This document shows, piece after piece, positions 25,842 through 33,189 of a stretch of 64,000 bases of DNA. The notes under the pieces are model-generated. The model was given only the letters and a program-made list of their open reading frames with translations. It was not told the origin of the DNA and did not search any database. The stretch is taken from positions 310,001 through 374,000 of the forward strand of contig NZ_JAIWNC010000002.1 in the NCBI RefSeq assembly GCF_020216025.1, read 5' to 3'. Position 1 is the stretch's first letter. Each line of letters opens with the position of its first letter. Made by a program: the position numbers and the translations under genes. The DNA is from Jidongwangia harbinensis. Its GTDB lineage: Bacteria > Actinomycetota > Actinomycetes > Mycobacteriales > Micromonosporaceae.

Positions 25842-27560
25842 TCACCGGACGTCCTCCGGCGCGTAGGCGGCGAGGACGCCGAGCAGCGTCAGGCCGGCCA
25901 CCGGTGCCGCCACCGCGGTCGGTGCGCGTTCCAGGTAGTCGACGGCGGCGGCGAGCTGGGTACCCCATTCGGCGGTGTCGTGGCCGGCGCCGAGGCCGAG
26001 GAAGCCGAGGGCCGCGATGGCCAGGGCCGTTCCCGGTATCCGGGTGAGCGCGTGGACGACGACCGGTCCGGCGACCGCGGGCACCAGGTGCCGGCGCAGG
26101 ATCCACCGGGTGCCGGCACCGGCGAGGACGGCCGCCTGATGGTGGCCGCCGGCCCGGGTCTCGTCGGCGAGGTTGCGGGTGTGCACGGCGAGGGGCACCC
26201 ACGCGACGAGTGCGGCGGCGGTGGCGGCGGGGAGGAGACCGGGTCCAAGGACCGCCGCGATGACCAGGCCGACGAGCACCGGGGGCAGGGCGTTGAGGAC
26301 GTCGGCGCCGCCGGCCCGGGCGCGGGTGCCGCGTAGTCCGACGGCGAGGCCGACGAGCAGGGCGAGCGCGGTGACGGCCGCCGCCGTGCCGATGGTGAGC
26401 AGGGCGCCGTTGCCGAACTGGGCGAGGACGTCGCGACCGACGGGATCGGTGCCGAGCGGGTGTGCCCAGGACGGGTCGCCGAGGCGCCGGTCGAGGCGCA
26501 CGCGGTCGGGGTCGCGCAGCAGCCCGGTGGTGACCGCGCCGGCGAGCAGGGTGCCGACCGCCAGCGGGATGCGCCACCTCCGGGGGCGGCGGACCGGTGC
26601 CGCGGGTACCAGCCCGGCGGCGCCGGCCGGGCCGAGCAGACCGCGGTGCGCCGCGACTCCGGCCGCACCCATCACGGCGCCCGCGAGGATCAGCAGGAGG
26701 ACGCAACCCTGGACCACCGGAAGGTCCTGGGCGAGGGCCGCGCGCAGAGCGAGGCGGCCGACGCCGGGGACGGCGAACAGTTCCTCGACGGCGACGGCGC
26801 CGCCGAGCAGGCCGACGAACAGGATCGCCACCTGCGGCACCACCACGGTTCCGGCCCGGCGGGCGACGGCGACGGCCAGGGTTGCCCGGGGACAGCCGGC
26901 GGTGCGCCAGGTGCGTACCCAGGCTTCGGCGGCGGTGGTGTCCACCGCCGTGACCACCAGCCTGGCCAGCATCCCGCCGGTCGGCACGCCGAGCGCCAGG
27001 GCCGGCAGCACCACGTAGGAGGGACCGAACCAGCCGGCCGCCGGAGCGAGTCGCCACCGGACGGCGACCAGCGTGAGCAGGACGGCGGCCAGGACGAACT
27101 CCGGCAGCGCGGCGGTGCCGGCGGCCATCACCCGGGGACCGGACGACCACCGCCGGCCGGTGCCGGCGGCGTTCCAGGCCACGGGCGCCACCAGGAGCAG
27201 GGCGGTGAGGACCGCGACCACGCAGGCCGCCGCGGCCAGGGTCACCGAGGCTCCGGCGGCGGCGGCCACGGTGGCGCGGACGGGGGTGCCGTCCACCCAG
27301 GACCGGCCGAGGTCTCCGGTCGCGGCGCCGAGCAACCAGTCGGCCGCCCCGGCCGCCGGATGGGCCGGCAGGTCGAGTTCGGCGCGGACGGCGTCGAGCG
27401 CGGCCCGATCCGGCTCGCGTTCGCTCAGCCGGGCGCGCAGCACCGACCGGGCCGGGTCGTCGCCACGCAGCCAGGGCAGCGCGGCGACGACCAGGGCCAG
27501 GCCGGCGGCGGTGCCGGCGAGCGCGCCGGCCCGGCCCAGCGTGCCGAGCATGTGCGTCAC
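25842..27560 (-). CDS. Fused DppB-DppC-type ABC permease
   Basis: 572 residues, twice the usual permease length. The N-terminal half (about 1-305) follows the DppB plan: one TM, an external segment, then a five-TM permease core with EAA-type loop EAWVRTWRTAGCPR. The C-terminal half (about 330-572) begins with DppC-like RLGDPSWAHPLGTDPVGRD and has its own core with EAA-type loop HHQAAVLAGAGTRW. Normally these are two genes of an Opp/Dpp/Nik/Cnt importer; here they are one polypeptide that should form a pseudo-heterodimeric pore. Last gene of the five-gene leftward operon; its start overlaps the solute-binding-protein stop (ATGA). Confidence 0.83.
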   Translation of the reverse strand: MTHMLGTLGRAGALAGTAAGLALVVAALPWLRGDDPARSVLRARLSEREPDRAALDAVRAELDLPAHPAAGAADWLLGAATGDLGRSWVDGTPVRATVAAAAGASVTLAAAACVVAVLTALLLVAPVAWNAAGTGRRWSSGPRVMAAGTAALPEFVLAAVLLTLVAVRWRLAPAAGWFGPSYVVLPALALGVPTGGMLARLVVTAVDTTAAEAWVRTWRTAGCPRATLAVAVARRAGTVVVPQVAILFVGLLGGAVAVEELFAVPGVGRLALRAALAQDLPVVQGCVLLLILAGAVMGAAGVAAHRGLLGPAGAAGLVPAAPVRRPRRWRIPLAVGTLLAGAVTTGLLRDPDRVRLDRRLGDPSWAHPLGTDPVGRDVLAQFGNGALLTIGTAAAVTALALLVGLAVGLRGTRARAGGADVLNALPPVLVGLVIAAVLGPGLLPAATAAALVAWVPLAVHTRNLADETRAGGHHQAAVLAGAGTRWILRRHLVPAVAGPVVVHALTRIPGTALAIAALGFLGLGAGHDTAEWGTQLAAAVDYLERAPTAVAAPVAGLTLLGVLAAYAPEDVR

Positions 27561-29050
27561 CGCAGCGCCGTGCGGGCGGTGACGAGAGTGCGTTCGTACG
27601 GGTCCCGGGCCACGTCCGTCACGTCGGTGGTGGTGCCGATCCGGGCCCGTTCGTGGGCCAGCGGCACGACGACGGCGCGGCCGATCAGATCCGCCTCCAG
27701 CTGCAGCGCGGCGTTCTGCCGGGCCGCCGGTTCGGTGAGTTCGCCGGCCCGGGTCACCCGGGTGTCGAAGGCGCGGTCGCAGAACCGGGCGAGGTTGTAG
27801 CTGCCGGCGCAGCCGAAGTCGGAGGCGAGGAAGGCGATCGGGTCACCGGTGTCGAGCAGGTAGGAGCGGGTCAGCAGGACCGCGTCGAAGCGCCCGGCCA
27901 GCAGGTCCGGTTCCAGCGCGGTGTATTCCCGCACCACCGTCCGCACCGCGAAACCGCGTCCGGTCAGGGCGGCGGTCAGTGCGGACGCCGCCTCCGGCAG
28001 TTCCGGCCGGTCGGTGTACGTGGCCAGGGTGATCCGCGTGCCGGCGGGGACCGCGGCCGCCGTCGCCGGCCGGCCGGTACGACCGGAGGCAGCCCATGCC
28101 GACGCGGGTCCGAACAGGCCGGCGCCGACGTCGACGCGACCCTCGTACACGCTCGCCACGATCGCTGCCGGGTCGGCCGCGGCGCGGACCGCGGCTCGTA
28201 GCCGAGGGTCGGCGAACGGGCGCCCGGCGGTGCTGTTCAGGTGCAGTCCCACGGTGCGCGGCAGGGGTACCTCGACGAGACGGTGGTCGCCGAGGTGGGG
28301 CAGCTGGGCGACCGGGACCGCGTTGATGACGTCCACCTCGCCCGCGCGGAGGGCACCGGCGCGGGCGGCGCCGTCGGGCAGGAAGCGGACGTCGACGCCG
28401 GCTACCCGGGCCGCCCCGCCCCAGTAGGCGTCGAAGCGCTGCAGGGTGGCGCCGGACGTGCCCCGCACCGCGGTGAGCCGGAACGGTCCGGTGCCGGCGC
28501 CGATCGGGTCGGGGCCGGCCGGGTCGCTCTGGTAGGCCCTCGGCGCCAGAATGGCCAGTTGCGGGGTGGCCAGGCGGTGCAGCAGCACGGGGTCCGGCGC
28601 GGCCGTCCGCAGTTCCACGGTGCGGTCGTCGGTCGCGGTGGCGGTGAGCCGGATCTGCGCGAGCGCCTTGGGCACCGGCCTGGCCCGGGTGGCGTGCTGG
28701 AGTGCGGCGGCGGCGTGCTGCGCGGTCAGGGCGGTGCCGTCGTGGAACGTGACGCCGCTGCGCAGCGTCAGCCGGACCGTCGACGGGTTCGTCACCGTCC
28801 AGCGTTCGGCCAGGGCGGGCGTCACCGTACCGTCGGGGTCGAGGTTGACCAGGGTTTCGGTGACGCCGAGCTGGGTGACCAGCGAGGCGTCGTCGGTGAA
28901 CGGTGACATCCGCGCGTTCGGCGCGAAGGCCAGGCCGACCCGCAACCGGCGCTGGTCGCCGCCGTCGGCCGGTGCCGGCTCGGCGAAGCACCCGGTCGTG
29001 CCGCCCAGGATCAGGGCGGTGAGCGTCGTCGCGGCAAGGAGCTGTTTCAC
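27557..29050 (-). CDS. ABC solute-binding lipoprotein (SBP_bac_5, peptide/nickel/metallophore type)
   Basis: 497 residues from GTG 29050, chosen because AAAGG lies a few bases upstream and it gives a short lipoprotein signal with Cys21 (LGGTTGC). The mature chain has family-5 motifs: NLDPDGTVTPALAERWTV, the LRSGVTFHDGTAL segment and GTGPFRL. It captures the ligand outside the membrane for the fused permease. In Cnt/Nik systems the same family binds metal-opine complexes or nickel chelates; in Dpp/Opp it binds peptides. The Fur/Zur-like box and MFS gene of this operon favour the metallophore reading, but ligand specificity is not visible. Confidence 0.85.
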   Translation of the reverse strand: MKQLLAATTLTALILGGTTGCFAEPAPADGGDQRRLRVGLAFAPNARMSPFTDDASLVTQLGVTETLVNLDPDGTVTPALAERWTVTNPSTVRLTLRSGVTFHDGTALTAQHAAAALQHATRARPVPKALAQIRLTATATDDRTVELRTAAPDPVLLHRLATPQLAILAPRAYQSDPAGPDPIGAGTGPFRLTAVRGTSGATLQRFDAYWGGAARVAGVDVRFLPDGAARAGALRAGEVDVINAVPVAQLPHLGDHRLVEVPLPRTVGLHLNSTAGRPFADPRLRAAVRAAADPAAIVASVYEGRVDVGAGLFGPASAWAASGRTGRPATAAAVPAGTRITLATYTDRPELPEAASALTAALTGRGFAVRTVVREYTALEPDLLAGRFDAVLLTRSYLLDTGDPIAFLASDFGCAGSYNLARFCDRAFDTRVTRAGELTEPAARQNAALQLEADLIGRAVVVPLAHERARIGTTTDVTDVARDPYERTLVTARTALR

Positions 29051-30318
29051 GGGTGGCCTTTCGTACCGGAGGGAAGGGTCTGATCGGTGGGCGTCGTCGC
29101 GGTGAGCCGCCACATCGCCGCTGCGGCGGCGGCCGGCACCAGGGCGAGCGCCAGCCAGGGCACGGCGGCGGTCGCGCCGTCGGCCGGCAGCAGGTCGAAC
29201 AGCCGGCCGGTCGCGGCACTGCCGAGGAGGACGGCGACGCCGCCCGCGGCGGACAGCACACCGAAGTAGGTGCCGAGCCGGCGTTCGCCGGCCAGGCGGG
29301 CCGCGACGTCGTTGGCCACCGGGGTGATGAGCATCTGGCCGAAGGTCAGCAGGACGACGAGGGCGACCGCCGGTCCGACCGTGCGGGCGCCGGGCGCCGC
29401 CGCCGCGACCACCGCGAACGCCGCCGCGGTCACGGCGAAGCCACCGGCCAGCGACCCCCGCACCCCGAGGACGGTCCCGGCCAGCCGGGTCATCGGGACC
29501 TGGCCGAGCACCACCTGCACCGAGGCGAGCGCGAACAGCCAGCCGAGCGCACCGGCCGCACCGACCCGGCTGAGCTCGAGCGGCAGCGCCAGGTACATCT
29601 GGTGGTATGCCAGCAGGCAGGCGCTGTTGGCGGCGGTGAACGCCAGGAACCGCCGATTGCCGGCCACCTCGCGCAGTCCGTCGCGGAGACCGTCGGCGGC
29701 GTGCGCTCCGGGTGCACGCGGCAGCAGGCGGGCGTGCATCAGCAGGATCAGCGTGAAGACCACGGCCGCGGCCAGGCAGGCGGCCCGGAATCCGACGCCG
29801 AGCAGCAGTACGCCCAGCAGCGGGCCGGCCACCGCGCCGACCTCGCCGGCGGCGGCGAACATGGCGAACCACTCGCGGCGCGGAACCCTGCCGTCCGGCT
29901 GCGGCCGGCCGCCTTCGCTGGCCAGCGCGGATTCCACCGCGGGGGAGAACAGCGCGGCGGCGATCCCGGTGAGGAAGGCGCCGGCGAGCACGCCGGGCAG
30001 GGTGCCGGCGAAGCCGAGGACGAGGAATCCGAGGATGCGTACCGCACAACCGGCGAGCACGACGGGCCGGGCGCCGAACCGGTCGGCCAGGAGCCCGCCG
30101 ATCAGAAACAGTCCCTGCTGGCTGAAGGCGCGCAGGCCGAGCACCAGCCCGACCACGGCGGCGGTCATGCCGAGGTCGTCGGCCAGATGGTCGGCGAGGA
30201 ACGGCAGGACGAGATAGAAGCCGACGTTGAAGGCCAGCTGGGTGAGCACCAGCAACCGGGGTACGGGCGGCAGTGCGGCGATCTCGGCGAGGATCAGCCA
30301 GCGGCGCAGGGCTCTCAC
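29047..30318 (-). CDS. MFS transporter, putative metallophore exporter (CntE-like position)
   Basis: 423 residues, about twelve TM helices, starting GTG 30318 inside the ATPase stop. Motif A GGLLADRFGARPVVL follows TM2, and the N-terminus (MRALRRWLILAEIAALPPVPRLL) is short and cytoplasmic. It is inserted between the ATPase and solute-binding genes of an ABC importer operon with 4-base overlaps at both ends, a very close coupling for an unrelated exporter. In the staphylopine system, cntE encodes an MFS metallophore exporter within cntABCDF; equivalence here is inferred from order and family only. Confidence 0.85.
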   Translation of the reverse strand: MRALRRWLILAEIAALPPVPRLLVLTQLAFNVGFYLVLPFLADHLADDLGMTAAVVGLVLGLRAFSQQGLFLIGGLLADRFGARPVVLAGCAVRILGFLVLGFAGTLPGVLAGAFLTGIAAALFSPAVESALASEGGRPQPDGRVPRREWFAMFAAAGEVGAVAGPLLGVLLLGVGFRAACLAAAVVFTLILLMHARLLPRAPGAHAADGLRDGLREVAGNRRFLAFTAANSACLLAYHQMYLALPLELSRVGAAGALGWLFALASVQVVLGQVPMTRLAGTVLGVRGSLAGGFAVTAAAFAVVAAAAPGARTVGPAVALVVLLTFGQMLITPVANDVAARLAGERRLGTYFGVLSAAGGVAVLLGSAATGRLFDLLPADGATAAVPWLALALVPAAAAAAMWRLTATTPTDQTLPSGTKGHP

Positions 30319-31115
30319 CGGGCGGCCGCCACGGGCAGGCGGGGGACGGCCGCCAGCAGGGCCCGGGTCGCCGCCGTCCGCGGTTCGTCGAAGATCTGCC
30401 GCACGCCGCCGGCCTCGGCGACGCGCCCGTCGTGCAACACCATGGCGCGGGCGCAGGCGCGGCGTACCGCCGGCAGGTCGTGCGCCACGAGGACCAGGGC
30501 GGCGCCGGTGGCGGTGCTGAGGTCCCGGAGCAGGTCGAGGACCGCGACCCGGACCGGCGGGTCGAGGGCGCTGACCGGTTCGTCGGCGACCAGGACGGCC
30601 GGTGCGGGCGCGAGGGCCCGGGCGATGGCCACGCGCTGCCGCTGACCGCCGGACAACTCGCCGGGCCGGCGGGTGCGCAGCGCCGTGTCGAGGCGGACGG
30701 CGGTCAGCACCTCGTCCACCCGGGAGTCGTGGTCGCCCGGGACGGCGAGACAGGTCAGCGGTTCCCGGATGATGTCGGCGACGGTCAGGCGCGGGCTCAG
30801 CGATCCGTACGGGTCCTGCGGGACGTACTGCACCTGGCGACGGAACCAGCGCAGCCGGCCGGCCGGTCCGGGGTGGACCGGCCGGCCGCGGAAGCGCAGC
30901 TCACCGGCGTCGGGCGCCTCCACCGCCAGGAGCAGCCGCAGGAGGGTGGACTTGCCGGCGCCGGATGCGCCGACGACGCCGACGCGGTCACCGGCCGACA
31001 CGGTCAGGTCGACGTCGTCCAGCACGGTGCGTACCGGTCGCCGGGCCAGGGGACCGGGCCGCGGTTGCGGGTAGCGCCGGGTCAGGCCGGTGGCGGCGAG
31101 CAGGATGCCGGTCAC
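30315..31115 (-). CDS. ABC transporter ATPase (DppF/CntF-type)
   Basis: 266 residues from GTG 31115. Walker A GASGAGKST (about 51-59), Q-loop VQYVPQDPYGSLSP, signature LSGGQRQRVAIARAL, Walker B VLVADEPVSALD and an H-loop His (VLVAHDL) are all complete. The Q-loop region with PQDPYGSL is typical of the DppF/OppF subgroup. It pairs with the ATPase encoded just upstream to power the fused permease. Start overlaps the previous stop and stop overlaps the MFS start (GTGA in both cases). Confidence 0.92.
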   Translation of the reverse strand: MTGILLAATGLTRRYPQPRPGPLARRPVRTVLDDVDLTVSAGDRVGVVGASGAGKSTLLRLLLAVEAPDAGELRFRGRPVHPGPAGRLRWFRRQVQYVPQDPYGSLSPRLTVADIIREPLTCLAVPGDHDSRVDEVLTAVRLDTALRTRRPGELSGGQRQRVAIARALAPAPAVLVADEPVSALDPPVRVAVLDLLRDLSTATGAALVLVAHDLPAVRRACARAMVLHDGRVAEAGGVRQIFDEPRTAATRALLAAVPRLPVAAAR

Positions 31116-31882
31116 GCCACCGCCTCGAGGCTCATGGCGCGTGCGGCGGCGACGAGTTCGGCGGTGTGTGGATGCGCCGGTGCGGACAGGACCTCGGCGG
31201 TCCGGCCCTGTTCGACGGTCCGGCCCTGGTGCAGCACCACGAGCCGGTGGCAGATCTGACTCACCACCGCGATGTCGTGGCTGATCAGCAGCAGCGAGGT
31301 GCCGTGCTCGGGCAGGCGGCCCAGCAGCGTGAGGATTCCGGCCTGGGTGGTGGGGTCGAGGGCGCTGGTCGGCTCGTCGGCGATCAGCAGGGCCGGCCGG
31401 CCGGCGGTGGCCATCGCGATCGCCACCCGTTGCCGTTGTCCGCCGGAGAGCTGTGCCGGGTACGCCCGGCGGGTCTCGGCCGGCAGGCCGACCCGGTCCA
31501 GGATCTCGGTGACCGCCGCGGCGAGCGGGCGCCGGGTCAGGCCGAGGTGCCGCCGCAGCGGGATGGCCACCTGGCGGCCGACGGTCACCAGGGGGTTCAG
31601 GGCGGCGAGGGCGTCCTGGCCGACCAGGGCCAGCCGCCGGCCCCACAGCCGGGACGGCGCCGGCGCGGCGGCGCCGAGCACCGGGCGGCCGTCCACCGTG
31701 ACCGTGCCTCCGGTACGGGCGCCGGACGGCAGCAGGCCCAGGACGGCGAGTGAGGTCATGGTCTTGCCGGAACCGGAGGCACCGATCAGGCCGACCGCCT
31801 CGGCCGGACCCACACCGAGGCTGACGTCGTCGACCGCGGTGTGCCGGCCGAAGCGCACCTGGAGATGGGAGATCGTCAGCAC
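31112..31882 (-). CDS. ABC transporter ATPase (DppD/CntD-type), first gene of the operon
   Basis: 256 residues from GTG 31882 (MLTISHLQVRFG...). The reading frame is open further upstream into 32038, but that part has no ribosome-binding site and would read through the regulatory box. Walker A GASGSGKTMTS, a DppD-like Q-loop (LALVGQDALAALNPL), signature LSGGQRQRVAIAMA, Walker B LLIADEPTSALD and H-loop LLLISHDIAV are intact. TATCAT (minus strand, 31889-31894) is 6 bases before the GTG, so translation is probably leaderless and repression by the overlapping Fur/Zur-like box would silence the whole operon. Confidence 0.88.
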   Translation of the reverse strand: MLTISHLQVRFGRHTAVDDVSLGVGPAEAVGLIGASGSGKTMTSLAVLGLLPSGARTGGTVTVDGRPVLGAAAPAPSRLWGRRLALVGQDALAALNPLVTVGRQVAIPLRRHLGLTRRPLAAAVTEILDRVGLPAETRRAYPAQLSGGQRQRVAIAMATAGRPALLIADEPTSALDPTTQAGILTLLGRLPEHGTSLLLISHDIAVVSQICHRLVVLHQGRTVEQGRTAEVLSAPAHPHTAELVAAARAMSLEAVA

Positions 31883-31888
31883 GGCGAC

Positions 31889-31905
31889 ATGATAACCATT
31901 TTCAT
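31889..31905 (-). promoter_or_regulatory. Fur/Zur-type operator over a leaderless -10 box
   Basis: The plus strand reads ATGATAACCATTTTCAT, a 17-bp imperfect palindrome with six of eight arm pairs matching, in the 7-1-7 form of Fur-family boxes (TGATAAC/C/ATTTTCA; compare actinobacterial Zur boxes built on TGAAAAT). It overlaps the TATCAT -10 box of the ATPase operon and is just downstream of TTGCGA (31913-31918, minus strand), a poor -35. Such a position predicts metal-dependent repression. Confidence 0.6.
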
Positions 31906-31937
31906 CTTGGTGCTCGCAAGGGGCGTCCCGGGGGCGG

Positions 31938-32603
31938 TCACCGGACGCCGAGCAGCCGCGCCACCAGGTCGAGTCGCCGGGTACGGATGTCGGTGAGGGG
32001 CGGCAGGAGCAGCGTCGGCAGTCCGATCTCGACGGCACCGCCGTCCGGCCGCTGCCGGTCGCCGACCATGAGCGTCTGCTCCGGCGCGGTGCCGAGCCCG
32101 GCGAGGGCGGCCCGGAAGAGCGCCGGATCGGGTTTCTGCACGCCCTGTTCGAACGACAACGCGAACACGTCGACCACCCCGGCCATCCCGGCGGCGGCGA
32201 AGGCCGGCCGCACGTCGAAGTGGATGTCGCTGACCACCGCGATCCGTACCCCGTGTGCCGCGATCGCGGTCAGCACGGGCGCCGCGTCGACCGCGAAGGG
32301 ATTGTGGGCCGGGTCGGACTCCACCGCGTACAGCGCGGCGGCCAGCTCGTCGTCGAGCCCGGCGTCGGCGAAGACGGTGAGATAGGTGTCCCGGTGGACG
32401 GCCGCGTCGCAGTCCACGCCGGGTGCGTCGAGACGGTCCGGGTCGCCCGCGGCCCGCTCGATCGCCGCCCACACCCGGGCCACCGCGGCCGGGTGATCGT
32501 CCCGGCCGGCCCGGCGCAGCGCGGCGCCGACCCAGGCGGCCGGCGACGGGCACACGACCAGCGTTCCCCGCCAGTCGAACAGCACGGCGCGCAGCTCGGT
32601 CAT
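31938..32603 (-). CDS. HAD-superfamily hydrolase
   Basis: 221 residues. Motif I is FDWRGTL: the nucleophile Asp10 is present but the usual second Asp (D+2, the general acid) is replaced by Arg, unlike phosphatases and more like dehalogenase/other HAD branches. Motif II is VVSD, motif III Lys lies in KPDPALF, and motif IV is MVGDRQRPDGGA. A helical cap domain lies between I and II (about 20-90). The gene ends 32 bases upstream of the Fur/Zur-like box, so read-through into the ABC operon is possible. Substrate unknown. Confidence 0.85.
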   Translation of the reverse strand: MTELRAVLFDWRGTLVVCPSPAAWVGAALRRAGRDDHPAAVARVWAAIERAAGDPDRLDAPGVDCDAAVHRDTYLTVFADAGLDDELAAALYAVESDPAHNPFAVDAAPVLTAIAAHGVRIAVVSDIHFDVRPAFAAAGMAGVVDVFALSFEQGVQKPDPALFRAALAGLGTAPEQTLMVGDRQRPDGGAVEIGLPTLLLPPLTDIRTRRLDLVARLLGVR

Positions 32604-32674
32604 GCGCGGACCGCCCGCGGCGGCAGGCCCACCGCGGGCCGGTCTCCGGAATCCCGGCGGCCCACGACTGATTC

Positions 32675-33052
32675 TCAGCCGAACGTCCGGTACTCCGCCA
32701 CCCGGGGTGTGCCGTTCGCGCTCAGGACGACGAAGGTGATCTTCCGCAGTGCGACCGGCCGGAAGGTGATCTCCCCGGCGCCGGTGCCGGAGGCCAGGAT
32801 CGCGTCGTCGTCATCGTGGTTGCGCACCTGCCAGGCGCGGATCCGGCCGCCCCCGGGCGCCTCCCGGATCTCGATCCGGGACAGCCTGACCGGTGCCGGC
32901 CACTTGACCGAGATTTCGCCGGTCGTGCCGGTCGGGGACCAGAACGAGGTGAGGTCGCCGTCGCGTACGTCGTTGAAGCGGGTGCCCTGCGCCTTGGTCG
33001 ACCCGTCCCCGTCCGCGCGCAGGCTCAGCCGGCCGGGACGACACGGAGGACG
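32675..33052 (-). pseudogene. Remnant of a carbohydrate-binding (F5/8 type C-like) domain gene
   Basis: Reading leftward from an upstream stop at 33053-33055, an open frame of about 125 codons without any plausible start codon ends at 32675. It contains LRADGDGSTKAQGTRFNDV, RDGDLTSFWSPTG, ISVKWPAPVRLSRIEIRE and ITFVVLSANGTPRVAEYRTFG: the ordered beta-strand pattern of an F5/8 type C or CBM32-like domain, which usually sits at the C-terminus of secreted glycan-active enzymes. The catalytic part is absent; the upstream 130 bases show no continuation in this frame. Interpreted as the tail of a deleted extracellular enzyme. Confidence 0.55.
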
Positions 33053-33189
33053 TCACCGGAACCGGTACGGCCGGCGCCGAGGAGAAGACCGGCAGGGTGA
33101 CCGGGCACCCGCAGAAGCGTCGCCGAGCATCACGGGGAGTCAGCGTATCGGCGTCGATCATCGTTTGACAGGGGTTCCTCCGAAGGGGG

